Source of the DNA: Psettodes erumei
Taxonomy: Eukaryota > Chordata > Actinopteri > Pleuronectiformes > Psettodidae
NCBI GenBank assembly: GCA_016785225.1
Contig: JAFBJZ010000603.1
Coordinates: forward strand, 1,403,001 to 1,467,000
DNA: 64,000 bases
Direction of reading: 5' to 3'
Below, piece by piece: positions 38,833-52,640 of this stretch. The notes under the pieces were generated by a model that was not told the DNA's origin, made no database searches, and saw nothing but the letters and a program-made list of their open reading frames with translations. The translations under genes were made by a program, and so were the position numbers. Position 1 is the stretch's first letter; each line of letters opens with the position of its first letter.

Positions 38833-41800
38833 AAAAAAAAGGGGAATTGTATCCTTGGATTGTCTTACACTGCTGTACACATATCAGTCTGTGAGTTATT
38901 TTATGAGGTACTCCACCAGTTTCTCTCAGTCTGTTGCCTCAGTGAGAAATTTTTCTTCAGATTCTCTCGAGTACTGGCCTGGACTTGTTGCATCCAGTTG
39001 TTTTATACATGTGTAACAGCAAGATGGAAAGATTTGGCCTTGAAACCATGAGAGACAGGGTTGCTTCATAGACAGGAATCAATTCAGAAATCAAATTTTT
39101 TCAGTATTCTTTCTGTTCTTCATTGCATAAAACGTCGAGCTTGGCTCTTTGCAAGGGCACAAAAAATATGCCAACCAGCATCCTTAAGGCTCACTAATTA
39201 AATAAACAACATATAAACACATAAACACATATTGATTTTTTAATTTGAGAGCAGTATGTAGCTATTGTTACATTTGTACAGTGCCTGTTTTATGCTATGC
39301 TAAGCAAACCATCTAATATTTAGCAAACAGTCAAGAAAGTGACATAAAATTTAAATTCATTTAAAGTGAAATGAAGTGAATAAGCGTAATACCCAAAATG
39401 TTGAACATTTGCATTGAAGACAGCAGGTTTATGATATTTTTGTCCTTGCCCTGGACCAAAGACATATCTATACAATATAAAATAATGACAGGATTGACCA
39501 CATTTTTTTTTTATTTTTAAAGGAACTTTTTTCAGGAAGGTTATTGTCCGGTAATATTTTATATTTTCCATGTTTGTGGCAGGCGGGCGTTAGACAGGCC
39601 AGTGTGTGGAAGCTCTGATTAGCATTGGAGAGGCCAGCCAGAGGCTTCCAGGGCAGCTCTGTTTGCAAACAGTGAGAAGAGCAAGGGCAGGCCAAAGCAG
39701 GAGATCACAAGGGTGTGTGTGTGTGTGTGTGTGCGTGTGCGTATGTGAGGACGTGTGCATGCATAATGTCGTCTCTCTAAATGAGACAGTGAGTAAAAAC
39801 TCTGTTGACTGAAATTCTGGAAGTCACTTCTGGATCATCAGTTTCTGTAAAAAAAATTAAAATAAATAAATAAAAAAAATTGTGATCTTTGACAGGCCCG
39901 ACATCAAAATAGACTGGTTAAAAAAAAATGACGGCGATAAATCATTGACTAACAAAAAGGATGGCCAATATGAATATGTTAACCTTGAGTTTAACTTTTT
40001 TGCTAATGTGCTGAGTAGGTGAAAAACAGTGACTTAACTTCAATAATGCCAAGTTCTCAAACTCATAGTGATGCAGAGTACATATTTTCCTAATCGATTT
40101 GGGAGCAAATCCTCCACTGAAGGGAAACAGGACTTTAGTATTCAGGGGGGCATGTGTGCCTCTCACTATGTTAATAATGCTGTCTTCAGACAGGCTCAGG
40201 CTATAATGAGGATTCACGAATTCAAATCACAGCCTGCTACATATGTCAATGCCATCAATATAGCACAGCTCGAGCTCTACTGTTTCTCTCCATTTCTGAC
40301 ACAGGCCAACACTTCTTGACCCTCCCCACCTCAGCAAGGAAGCAGTGAGGAAGTTATCGGTGCTCCCATCAGATAATGACAAGAAGATGACTGGCCTCTG
40401 GCCCCGGCTTCATGGTTTACAGGAGAGCTGCCGGCAAGCAAAGGGCATAAAAGGATAAAAAAAACATTGAGAGGAAAATGGAAAGGCCTAAGCACTACTG
40501 CTATTTACTACTTGTCAACATATCAGCAAGTGTGATGCAAGCAGAGGTCAGTGGAATTCCTCCACTTTTGAAAATAGACTTGCAATCTTCATTTCTTTTC
40601 ATGTCAGTTTCTCTGCATGACTTTTCAACTATGTCCTCCCACAGTCAGACCCAATCACCACTTTAACTACATTTAATACATTTTTAATATGATGTGTATA
40701 TGTCCTTTGGCCTGCACGCTGTTTTGTGTATTGAACAGTGCGTGTTTATGTAAATGACCAATGGTTTGCGTAGCTCCCTCTGGTCTGATCTCAATGGATG
40801 TTAATTGTTCATGTGAAGAAGACGGAGTTAAAGAATTAAGGATTGTTTTCGACATCTTATCAGATGCTTGCATAAATAGTGATTTTTGAAGCTACAATGC
40901 CAGCACGAGCCCTCGGGTATCGTAAGCACATTTTCCACATACTCCATATCATCATTATACAAAGTACTACCAAGCTGCAGTGTTTATTTGTAACAATATC
41001 CCTAGGTCTCTCTTAAAGCTTCCCAAGCTTCTCCTCTCTTATACACTTTTGCCCGTAAGTAGTTACTTTGAAGAATGAACTTCAGGTCATTATAGCCAAT
41101 GTCCTTAATTAATTAAGTAGTTAAAAGAGAAAGTGCAGAGCAATGGTTTGCTACCTTTTGGTCAACGCTCGTTTGCTACTGTTTATTAAAAGGATCCTTT
41201 GGGTGAGGAGACCTCTTAAATGGGGCTTGTGCTTGTTGAGAGCAGCATTTCTCGGTGAATAATTGTATTGTGGCTTCGAGCACGTGCGTGTTTAAATGTT
41301 GGGCTTGAACAGCGTCTGGGGTGTGTTTACCTGAGAAGGCCCCCCCTCCCCCCCTCCCCCCTCCTCTCCTTCTTTTCTCCCTCCTGCCATCCATCGCTCC
41401 TCTCCTCCTCTCTAATCAGTCTGATAAAGGATATCCTCCGCAGTCCCACAGCAATAGCTCTGCAGCAGCAGATTAGACAGTCCGCCCGTACATGCACGCA
41501 CACACATCATCTGCTGCGGGGCCGCTGGAAGTGGGCAGACACAGACAGACAGAATTAAAGATGGACAAAGAAGCACCGTGCTGCAGATGCGAAGTGCACC
41601 CCCACAGACATGCACGTTGCTGATTTTTTTCCCCCCCCTCTCCTTTACCTGCAGTAAAGGATACATACTCAGGAAGGCGCAAGACGCATGCACAAACAGC
41701 GCATTCACATCCCTATACACCCTTGAAGCACGCTGACGTTATCAAACTGGAGTTATCAAACTCTCGGACGTGAAGTACTCTGCTAACAAGCGGAAGTGAG

Positions 41801-43290
41801 TGGCTCTGACAAATTGGTGTGTGCTGATGAATTGGTGCTTGTGTGCTTTGGCTTAACAACACTTGGAGTAATGAGCAGGTTGGCCCTAAAGTAACCTCTG
41901 CTGCGTGCTGAGTTACAGAGATGGATGCTGCCTGGGACGACTGCAAGAGAACACCAGGTAACACGTACTGGTGTGTATAGCTCTACATGCACGTGCATGA
42001 CCGCGTGCGCCTTTAAAAGCTTGCAAGAGAACTAGGAGGGGGGAAAGAGCTTTAGATTTGTCCGTGCAGCCAGAAACCTCTCGGGGTCATCGCGAATGTC
42101 CCCTACTTTTATGTGATCACTCCAGCACCAGACTATTTGTGTGCCTATTAACACAGAGCGGAGCCGAAGAGCTTGTTCAATGGCTTTTACTATTCCAGGG
42201 ATGGCACATGGAGATTGTTTGCTCATCTGCGAATGGCGAGCGAGATGCCAAGCTAGAAACATTAGTAGAGGGTGTTGCTGATTTCAGGCACGTTTTTATT
42301 TATTCTGTGGATGAAATTACACCACTCAAGCTGTTTGTGGCACTAGAAATCTTCTGATTTTGTAACCTCCTGGTGGCACTTGGAGGTCTGCGAAACCGTT
42401 GTTCCCCAAAATACACATGCCAAATTCTCTGCCTCTGTGAAAAACCTATCACGCTTTGCTTGCTTTGGCTTTTATAACTTTTAGAACAGGGCAGCAGAGA
42501 ATAGTTTTACAACAGCGTCTGTCTGAGGCTGTGTGTTCATTAAAATGCGCCAGCTTGCCAGTTTATGTGATTCTTTATCAAAACAACGGACGCAGGCATA
42601 TTCTTTGTGAGGTGTGTATATTGGACAGTGCAATGTTTGCTCCAAATACGACTTCTCCATGTTGGCTCCCAGGTGAGACAAGACTCGCTGTGCGAATCAA
42701 CTTGTGCATCGTTGTGCCCCCATTTAGCCTTCCCCGTTGCTGAATGGAAGCTGTTACAAGCTGAAATTCACACAACCTTGATAGCTGCTCGGCGTAAATC
42801 ACGCACTTTTATGACCTAGCTTCCCACCCAGACACACTAGACTGAATAAGATGGCACGCTTTATAATTGGAGAAATGCTGTGCTGTTACCGTAGGTGGCT
42901 TTAGATTTACAGTTGATGGAGTTATTAACACACAAGCCGGTGGCGCCTTTCACGCATATGGCTGTTTGTTTCGTACGAGGCTGCTATTGCAGCATGACAG
43001 GGAGGACTAAACACACTGATTCATGCCGTGATGGTCGCAGCTCTCCTTGACCTCAGGTTTATTTGAGCAATAAAAAACACAACACAACCGCTAAAAGTCA
43101 GAGGTTGTCATATTTAGAAAGTTACCTTGAATCAAGGAACAGGCAGCTTATCCGAGCTGAGCAAAAGATCCAGGGACAGAAGGTGAAACCAAGCTGAGAA
43201 GGAATGTTTTGTGGTTGATTATGGCAAAACTGGAAGTGTATGATTACAGAATCATGTGGCGAAAGGTTAGAAACATCCCTGCAGTATCAT
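38833..43290. other. Intergenic DNA with scattered simple repeats
   Basis: Includes a (GT)n tract at 39713-39740 with GC interruptions, A-rich tracts near 39847-39880 and a C-rich tract at 41340-41363. Short open frames, including 42058-42357, have no resemblance to known families. Confidence 0.45.
39713..39740. repeat. (GT)n microsatellite
   Basis: About ten GT units, then interrupted by GC steps. Confidence 0.9.
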
Positions 43291-43309
43291 TTGTGGGCCT
43301 TTTTTTTTT

Positions 43310-43480
43310 TATGTGAGCGTGCCTGCATTTACACATCTCATTAATGACGTCCCGAACTTCATCAAGACACACTGCATGGTGCCATTATCTACAACCGGGG
43401 AGCCACGCAGGGCCCCAGTGGCTGATGGGATTAAGGAACAAAGAGAATCACAGGATTAGTCAGGGCGGGTAGAGGGGCTG
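43310..43480. promoter_or_regulatory. Candidate conserved non-coding element
   Basis: A repeat-free, balanced-composition block with CATTAATGACGTCC (CRE plus ATTA cores, about 43340) and GGGATTAAGG (about 43428). No open frame. Function is unknown. Confidence 0.22.
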
Positions 43481-44910
43481 GAGTCTGGAGGGCCACCATT
43501 TTGTTTACCTTTGCCTTTATTCTTTTATTCCATTTCGTCTACGTTATGTTGTGAGTCCCAGTAAGGGGGCGGGTGGAGAGTGATATCTTGTTTGGCTCCT
43601 GACAGCACCACTTGGAGAGGAAAATGAAAAGAGATGGTGATAACACAGAGACTCACGCATTCACACACACCTCCTGCCGGCCTGTCCACCCCACGCTGTT
43701 CATAGGGCAATTCAAACCTGGCAATTTAGGGCCAAGTTAAAGTGGAGAGAAAAGCCTAAAATAGTGAGGCAAGGCAAAAGCGAGGGGCAGAGGAGGGGAA
43801 AAAAGGGAGACCTAGGGAGTGATTGGTGGAATGGTGGGGGACAGATGTAATTTTCAGGCAACGGCAGGGAAGTGATGTAATTTTCTGGATGCAATTTGTC
43901 TGTGTGAGCGTGTGTGCGTGCAGGCATGCTTTTGTCTGCGTGGTGTGTAAGGTGGAACAATGCAGATGCTAAAGTAGCACTTGGATGGAGGGCTCATCAA
44001 GTAAAAGAAAGAAAACATCTCATTTTTGCAGGTTTTCATGATATAATGGCCGCTTTCAGAGTAAAAGGAAAGTTTTCATCACCGTGTTTAGGCTAACTAG
44101 TTTGGTCACAGACACATTTGTCTTCAGATGATATTAAATGAGCTTCCACTGTGAATCTGATGATTGTCAAGTAACTAATATTTTCCTTTTTTCTTCTGGC
44201 TTTTCATCTTAACAGCCCAGTGATAAAACAGCAAGTGTAATCTCTAGAAAATGAGCTTTAAAACTAGGGAAGGACACAATTGATATCGCTATCAGTGTAA
44301 GCTGTGACTTTTATTTTGCCTTCTCTGTTGGACTTGCCAAACGATTGTTGTGCCGGAACAACACTGTTTGATGCATTGTGCTTCTGGCTGTCTTGGTAGA
44401 CAATTAGTCTGACAGATGAATTAAAGAATATGAGGCCATTTTCCACAGGAGATGGATCCCTCCTGCCTAAGCATATATCCATTTATGGGGGGGCCTATTT
44501 TCACATCACCGGAAGGAGAAACATTAAAACTTTAGCGTTTGTAATTGAATGGTTTAATGGCAGCACTCTCAAAGTAAACCAAGGACAGCTTTATTTCTGA
44601 ATATGAACTTTGAATGCAAACTTTGAAGGCAATGCCACTGGACAAAAAGGGAAGATTGAAAAACAAGGTCTGCAGTGTTATTCTTATCGTCAACTAATCC
44701 CATCACAAGACTGACGTCAATGATGAATTCATTCTGCAAACAAGTGAAAGCCTGACAAAGTTTATTCCTCCACTCTTGTTTAAAAACTATTAAAAACATG
44801 AACATGGGCAATGATGTTTATTTGGAGTTGAAAGAATTGGAGCACCAAATATGTATTTATCCTTTTTATCCATTTAAACAAATATACAGTATATTCACCC
44901 ACTGTTTGTT
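43481..44910. other. Intergenic DNA, nothing recognised
   Basis: No gene-like frame and no clear mobile element. Confidence 0.45.
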
Positions 44911-44928
44911 GGCCACTTGGGGGCAGTG
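44911..44928 (+). promoter_or_regulatory. CTCF-like motif
   Basis: GGCCACTTGGGGGCAGTG on the plus strand is close to the vertebrate CTCF core and shares 16 identical bases with the motif at 15585-15569 on the minus strand. Confidence 0.42.
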
Positions 44929-47900
44929 TAACAATTGTAAAGATAGCATTGTCACATTCTCACCTTTTACAGTTGACATGGCTAATGCGTTTGGAAAAAA
45001 ACCGACACAAAAAACACTTTTGTATATTAATTGAGTCCAATATTCATTGTCCTTTCAGCTCTTTGTTGGTCCACAAATCCTGAGAATTATCTGGCTCTCA
45101 CCTAAATGTTTAACTGTCTTCCCCAACCACCTGCTAATTTGCCATTAGGTGCTGAGCAGGTAATGTATAATGTGTTTTGGGAGCTTCTTCACTGATGAAT
45201 GAAGCCTGCCCATGGTCAAAAGTGGCACTTTGAGAACAGAGAGAAAACAGTGATGTTGGGGGCTGTAAAACCAAAACAACGAGCTGAGAGACACCGAAAG
45301 CTTCCCAGAGCTGATGGAAATCTGGCTGTGTCACTCGTGAACTTTAAGTAGCATTTTTATAGTGCAGCTGATTTAGAAAAAGTGAAATTGAAGCCATACA
45401 TTGTGGTCTGTTTACTCCACCACAGACAGATAAGTGAAGTCTGAAATATTGAGAGTACGTATTCTGTGTATTGTTGGTTTGGGTGTTTTCATTGGATTTG
45501 TTGACAGATCACAGGGATTGCTTGTAGATATATGACTTTATGTACTATAAAGACAATCCCCAGAATTATATCTCTTGCCACTACTAACTTTTCAAACCTT
45601 CTTGCTGGACAGAGCCCCCTTGCCCTCTTGATCACCTAGCCCAGTTCCAACCCTTAATTAAACTCAATATTTAAGGTAAGCTTTGCCTTTAACTCTTTCC
45701 TCCATAACTGTGATTTACAATGACAAATTGATCTCATGATGTCATGTGGTAAACTGTCTTCTTAGCTCATTCTTCACTTATTATGTTGACAGCTGGTCAG
45801 CCTGACGATTAGGGGGTGTTAGAGAAAAAATACCAATTCTGCTAATTCCATCTCTTGGTGGTTTGTGCATTAAATGACCTTGATAATCATCATGTGCCTG
45901 AATTGTTGATTTAGTAAATCCTGCAAAGGTTGCAGTGAAAGACAGATATATTACAAAAGCCCTCATAATCTACTCAAATAATTGGGTAGTTTAAAGTAAG
46001 ACCAGATAACCAATCAGGGATATGAACCAAGCTTTAAAGGTGTAAACATGCAGGTCATGACCTCATGAAATCACAGAATCTACGCAGCAGAGTAGATTTT
46101 ATTTGAACATTCACCTGAAGATAAGACAGAGTTTATTGGCTCCTCTTGTGACCTCCTCGTCCTTGTGAATCTCCGCGGGACTGTTAGTGTCTTGATGGAA
46201 GGTTACCTCCTCGTATAAAACACTCAGCCTCTGCAACAACAACTTTATAGAACACCTGTGGGAGCGGGATTTTATGAGCTCATCGGCTGCATGATTTTGC
46301 ATTTTCCAGTTGGCAAAGTGACATATGCTGTGGGAAACAAACACTGAGTTCTCGAGACACCCGCACCCAACCTGATGAGCTGCACGCAGATGGCGATAGG
46401 TTGGAGCCAGTCATGTCAGCCTACACCAAAATGCTGTGACCTTCATTGTTTCTTTGACACAACACTCCTAATGTTTTTAAAAGGAACATACAGTATATTG
46501 CATTCTAAACTTGAACCATGGGGCCAGTTCTCATGAGGAATATTAAGACGATCATGCACTAACCATGAACGCACATTACACTTTGCCATAATCAAAGTCA
46601 AAACGATGAGTCAACAGCGGTTGTCCACAATGCTAATACTCAATTAGCAGTCTTTTTTTTTTAAGAGCCTTCAATAAATATGCCCATTTGCATGCATTTT
46701 GCATTACCAAGTTGGCAGGGGCTGGTTTAGAAGAGCAGTAGTTATATTTCCTTGCAGCAGAGCACCTCAATTCTTTTGGGGGCAGTTGGAATTCTGCAGA
46801 AGCCTAGTTTTCATTTTCATGGCTGCATTTACATGCTGTCCCACTGTCTGCCCCTTTGAGTTATATCAGGTGGCTTTATCACCTGAAATAAAGCAGAGAT
46901 AAATGTTGCCGTGAAAGTGTAAAACACAGGCCCCTCAACACTATGAATGTGTACGTGTGACTGTGTGCGTGTCGATGTGTTATTTAATGCTCTGAATCTG
47001 GAGCCCGTGCAGTATGCATGTGTGTAAACGCCGGACGTTCTGCAGACTCGGCTTCTCGCGCCGTTCCTGTGGTTCTGCTGAGGGTGCGCTTTCAGCTTGT
47101 GGCTGCAGGAAGTCACTGTCTGACAGTGGACACACGCATGCACACGCATACGTATGGGTCCATGTGTGCACGGATGTACCTTTCCTGACATTTGACACAG
47201 ATATGGATCCAGCTGGCACTGAAAGAACTCCATTCCCCTGGTGACATTTACCTGGGGCTATCAGAAATCATTAGTTAAGGTCAGTTTCATAACTCGTGAC
47301 TGGGGAGGGGGATAACAGACTTGAATCTATCTATAGTACTCCACGGGGCTGTATAGCGCGAGATCTAGTTTAGCTATGTGGGTGGGTGCACTGAGCAAAT
47401 ATGCCCTCTGAAAACTGATCTGGCACATTTTGATGAACTCTGTGTGAGGAAAATATCTGCAGAAATACAGCTCTTATCAATGGAGCCAAGCCTATACTGA
47501 ACTTTGAAAACCCATTCTCACTATATTACCTCTATTAAGGCCCGAGATTCTGTTTGCTTGCACCTACACTGCCTCTGTTATCTTGTTTGTGCTTAAACAG
47601 TTTTCCCAGACTTGAGCTCCTTTATTTGGGGATGTTTTGGTGAACTTTTGAGCTCTCCAGAGAGGCTGATTCCACTCCCACTGAAAACACCACTCTGGAG
47701 AATAACATGGAGAAATCAAAGTGTTGCACTCAGGAATATATGATAAATACAAACACAGGGGGGTTCTGTTTATGCACTGTGTATGTGTCTATATGATTTG
47801 CTGTGAGGTAATGAGTAACAGTGGAGGGATTTAGAGGCGGCTGATGCACAGAGACCTTGCTGAATAATTATTTTTTTCATACTAACTTGCTATATTCCTC

Positions 47901-50540
47901 ATAGATAGGATGAAATACTTGATATTCCCATTTCCCCCTTTTTCATTCTATATACTCAAGCTTGGTTTCTAACAATATGTCTATTTGGAGCATCCACTGA
48001 CTTGGGATTCATTGGTTTGCGATAGTGCATAGTAATAAGCCCATGGACAAAAGAAAAGTCAACCTTTACAGCTCACAGATGCAAATGAATTCATTAGAGA
48101 GCAGCCTACGCAGCTCACTCAGAAACAGTTGACAGGAAGGGACACAAATATTCAGATCATGTAGCACTAGCATGAGTTATCCCATCCCCATCCCCATTTT
48201 TTTTTGCTGTTGTTTTTTCGTTTTTTGCAGTGATCCACATCTCATCAGACTGGACTTGAATGTCCGTGCAGACACATAAGTGGTTAGCTGAGGACTGCGG
48301 AGGATCACCAATCATTTAATGGCCCAACATGAAGGAACACTAGGACATAATGTGATATCACAGCGTAATCCAATTTAATCATACCTGGGGGGCAATTGAT
48401 GGAGGTAGGCAGGGAAACCGGGGCACAAGTGAAATCCAACAAAGAAAATCCAAGTGACATATTTGGCAAGTAGTGATATAATATAAGATAAACTACTGTT
48501 CTTAACAGACTTATTTACTTTATTGTACTTTCTGCTCACACGGACACACAAACGTGTGCACCGTTATGTAGCTACAACTACGTACAGCTGAGAAGAACTG
48601 AAATCTACGATGCTTACATACGTGACTCTTCTTATCTGATACAAACATGTATATTGCGCTAGCTGTAAGGAAATAGCATAAAATGTAGTTTGTTTGCCAG
48701 TGCGAAGCGTGGTGTGGACCTTTGCCAGGCCAAGCAAGGCAGGGCATGGCTGGACTGGACTGGTTTCTCCTTGCTGTGGAGCTGTAACACCACTTGCATT
48801 GTTTGGGAAGGGAGAAATGGATACAGGCAGGTAGGATGCTGGCTCTGCATGCTTTAGGCTATGTAGAAAGGAATCTTCTTCCTCTGTGCTCAGCAGTTCC
48901 CGTGGCTCATGGAAAACAAACGCTCCTCCAGTCCAACACAAAAGACATTTCCTCTCTGTCACCGCAGCACTCTGTTCCTGTAGGGTCTGAAATAGCCTTT
49001 CACTGGATTCAAACACACACATACACACAGGCGCGCACACACAAACACGCACAGTGGAATTCTATTATCTATCATGCGACCATATAGTGTGCATGTCACT
49101 GTAAGTGTACACACAAAGTGATGTGAAGACATGTTCCAGAAAATTAAACTGCACTCTCAATTGAGAAGCAACAATCAGTCAGATTCCTGCTCCTTGGGCA
49201 GAGGGGAACATTAGTGAAGGCTCAGCGAGGTGATGGAGAGATTTCTCAGCATTCAGGCTCCCTGTGGTGACTAGAATAAAGCACTATTCCAAATGGTACA
49301 TTTAAAAGATTTGATAATAATATGGTTAAACTCCTAATTAAGGTACCAAACCCTGAATGTTAATGTCACAATTTAACTTCACACTGATGTGAACATTAAA
49401 TGTTGTAATATTCCATAATATCTACTTTCAATATGCCATGAGTTACATTGAAACACTGCTGCATGGCTGCTGGTTTCACAGATGCTGGTCTTGATTCCCC
49501 ATTTCAATTCTTTCTCTAAACGGTATCTTTAATGGGACTACACATAGGAACACAAGACTCTCCTGGACAATGTAACAACCCTGTAGGTTTGCGCTAAGGC
49601 CACCAGGTTTAATTATTTCAAAGTGTTTCATTGGTTTTGCATGGGTCAAAATATAAAAATACCCAAGAGCCTCGGCTGCTGTTGCGTGCTGGCCTGACCC
49701 GCAAATGTCCCAAGATTTAAAAAGTCATTCACAGCAGCAGATTGTGTTTTTTGTTTCCTGCATGATCCTCTTCTAGCTTCCCACTGTCGTTAGAAACGTA
49801 CATCACAACTGTTTGAGCTCTGTGATTGGATACGTCTTGTTGAAATAAACCTCGGGAGCTGTTGATAATATCTCCCCCAAAGTTGTATTGTACACAAGCT
49901 TGTACCTTTGATTTGTACCTCATGTTTTTATGTCTTTTGTCATTTAACTGTGATTCTTCATGCCGATCCAATCCATGGAGGTGCTCCAGCAGAGAGTCAC
50001 CTAACAATGATTCTGCTGTAAACACCTTGATAACAGACAGAGAGAGATATCTTCTTCATAAACACCATGGACCTCAAAAACAAGTGAATTCTTCCTAAAA
50101 TTGATCCAAATAAAATGATGCTGAGGTTATTGTAAGGACATTGGTGAATACAGCACATTTATTGTTCTTAGCACTTCATATCAACTGTTTTTTGGTTGGA
50201 TTTTTTTTGTTTGTTTGTTTTTTCACAGATATCCCTGCAAGTAGTTTGTCCAGGAGAGTTCTCATATTTTATTCACAACGAGACCACAGTGGCTGTTTTT
50301 CTTTTGTTTTTGTTTTTTAGTTTTTTTTTTCTTAGTCCTTCCTGTGTAAGGATGAAATGAAATGTTGCAACCCATCTTTTAAGATATCCAGAGAACTGAA
50401 ATGTCTGCATGTGCTGATAAAGTTTGTGTGCCCGAATGGGTAGTTTCCTTGGTATTCTCCCTGAGCTACAAAGTCACCCTGATGAATTAATTGTCTGCAA
50501 TTCTTAAGCACAGGCGGAGGGAAAGAGAAAGAGGGGGATG
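44929..50540. other. Intergenic DNA, nothing recognised
   Basis: Mixed DNA with interrupted TG/CA runs near 46945-46980 and 49012-49052 and T-rich tracts near 48197-48226 and 50186-50333. No supported exon. Confidence 0.45.
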
Positions 50541-50559
50541 AGTATAGTGAACAGTAAGG

Positions 50560-50700
50560 GACAGTAATTGAATCCCAGAGTTATTGATTATCACTGTGGG
50601 ACACCTACGGCCAAGATATGTTGTCTCTTAAAGTCTGATTAGCATTGACTGTGTTAATAGCAGGCTTACTCTAATCACGTTTTGTTTCTTTGATTATCTC
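50560..50700. promoter_or_regulatory. Candidate conserved non-coding element
   Basis: ACAGTAATTGAATCCCAGAG, TTATTGATTATCACTGTGGG, CTGATTAGCATTGACTG and CTCTAATCACG fall within 140 bp. This is a dense set of homeodomain/GATA-like cores with no simple repeat and no open frame. Confidence 0.28.
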
Positions 50701-51169
50701 ACTGTGCTTTTATTCCCTGTTCTCTATTCCCTTCTTTCTGCACCCCCCCCAAAATCTGTCACAGTGACTCTACTGAGTCATAGTCATTTCATCATCTTGT
50801 CTAGTTCGCTGCCTCCCTCTTCACATCGTCTCTTTGCCCTCTCTTTTTGCTGCTCTCAGCTGAAGGTGACACCCCTCAGAACCTTTCTCCTCTCCCACCT
50901 TGCATCTAAATCCCTTGGTGCTACTGGGAGCATTATATGCTTGCGAGGGTGCATACTTCTTCTCGCAGCAGTAAAATCATGTTTCTCTCCCTGGGCCCGA
51001 AGCCAGAGGCCAGCACCGGTGTTTTACAACGAACTTACCGTGGAGGCATGGGCGGAACTGCAGCGATGGCACTTTCCCACCTCAGTCCCTGGCCTCCTCA
51101 CCGCTCCCCGCCAGCCCCTCAGCCCCTGGGGATCTGTGGAGATAAGGATTGAACATCTCCGGATGCCAC
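50701..51169. other. Pyrimidine-rich segment with a spurious open frame
   Basis: An open frame at 50704-51186 (160 codons) is made of low-complexity Ser/Leu/Pro codons from CT-rich DNA and has no family resemblance, so I do not call it a gene. Confidence 0.5.
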
Positions 51170-51310
51170 TTTGCATAAATGTTTAATAGCAGGGAAAACA
51201 TTAGCATCAGTAATTAAAGCAGTAATTTAAGCCTCAACGCCATCAACAGGCGAGCTACTTCCACGCTGGAATAACACCGCTGAAACACAGTAATTAGCTT
51301 TGCTTTGATT
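51170..51310. promoter_or_regulatory. Candidate conserved non-coding element with repeated TAATTA cores
   Basis: TTTAATAGCAGGG, CATTAGCATCAGTAATTAAA, GCAGTAATTTAAGCC and ACAGTAATTAGC occur within about 120 bp, including three copies of CAGTAATT. This spacing of CAGTAATT words is the strongest enhancer-like pattern in the gene-free part. Confidence 0.35.
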
Positions 51311-52499
51311 GGACGGGAGACTGGGTTCAGAGAACTTGTGTTAGTGAGTGAATGTGTGTGTGTGCAGTTTTGCACATCTGCATGCGCATTACAAAGGAGG
51401 CCATGCTTTTTGTTTTTGCCTACCTTCCAGGCAGAAGGGAGTTTTGCAAATAGCTCAATTGATCTGCGGGTCCCTGCATGCCCGTATTCAAGATTGATTG
51501 CATGAGAATGTTTGTACACACAGCCAGTGTGAGCATGTGTGTCAAATGGCATTCGGTGTTGGTTTGGACAGTGTTAAACATTGGCCCGAGGAGGTCAAAT
51601 ATTGTGTAGGACTTCCCTGAGGAAACTGATGTTGTCCTATGTCATCATCCATGTCCTGTGAGCCTCTGCCTCCCTCTAATTCCCCCTAAACTCTGGACTC
51701 TAACCTTTCTGTCTGTCTGGGACCTCTGGGACAGTACCCTGCATTCTTTTTCATTAAAGTGCTATGATAGCAATATGGCTGTGAGGGGGGATGATATGTT
51801 TTGCTTTTTTCCACTGGCATCAAAAATCGTTAGGAGTGCAAGGAGGTCAGCCTGGCTCGTATCTGGCTTTTAATGGCTCCTTAAAGCCAGGCCCCAGGGA
51901 TGGGTGTACATGCACGCATGCGTGCACACGCTCTAACACACATAAACACACGAACTGCGGGGTGTCTGAAACCAAGCCAAGACCTTGCTCTCATCCCCTC
52001 TCTTTATTTCACTCTTTTTTGCTCATTCTACCCCCCCCCACTGCAGCCTTTGATGTATTGCAAAAGACTATTGCTGGACCATCGGCGCTATTCTATGACT
52101 GTAACTCATCCTTGGCTCTAGCCAAATACTCTGGATAGTTTCTTTCTCTATTCCAATTCAGGCATTTTCTTGTCATTCCAAAGCCTGCATTTGTCCCATT
52201 CAAGTTGTATTTCTTTCAGCTTCATGCCATGATTTTTTATTCATATATCAGCACAGTTAAATTCATGACCTTTGACCTTTCCCAGAAAGAACACTTTTCA
52301 CTTGTGGCGGCGCCCTGCTGCTTCTTCTCAGTATGCTGATAGAGTTTCTGTGCAGTTTAATTAAGCATATTGAGTTTGCATCAGCAGTGGGGTGTTATAT
52401 GGCCAGCTGGGCACGCACACACTCGCATAAACATCCGCACACGATGGCAAAACACACACTCCCGCGCTGCCATGCACACTCCTATCCATCCCAGCTGAC
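51311..52499. other. Intergenic DNA, nothing recognised
   Basis: A CTCF-like GCGCCCTGCTG occurs near 52309 but is weak. No gene. Confidence 0.4.
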
Positions 52500-52640
52500 A
52501 GCTTGTTAATTGCCAGGGGGTTAACTGGAAGTGGTGGTGTAATTGCATCAGAGTTTTAATTTAGCCTGGCCTCTTATTTATTTACCTAGCCGTAGATTTC
52601 AAAGCAGCATTAATCGTCTGGGTGCGTCAGGACAAAGTGG
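52500..52640. promoter_or_regulatory. Candidate conserved non-coding element
   Basis: GCTTGTTAATTGCCAGGGGG, GTGTAATTGCATCAGAG, TTTTAATTTAGCCTGG and AGCAGCATTAATCGTCTGGG lie in 140 bp with no repeats or open frame. Homeodomain-type cores alternate with mixed sequence. Confidence 0.3.

Noticed and set aside
42058..42357. 99-codon plus-strand frame
   Set aside because: Reads like a globular peptide in part, but no family is recognised and no flanking exon was found.
50704..51186. 160-codon plus-strand frame
   Set aside because: Low-complexity Ser/Leu/Pro from a CT-rich segment.
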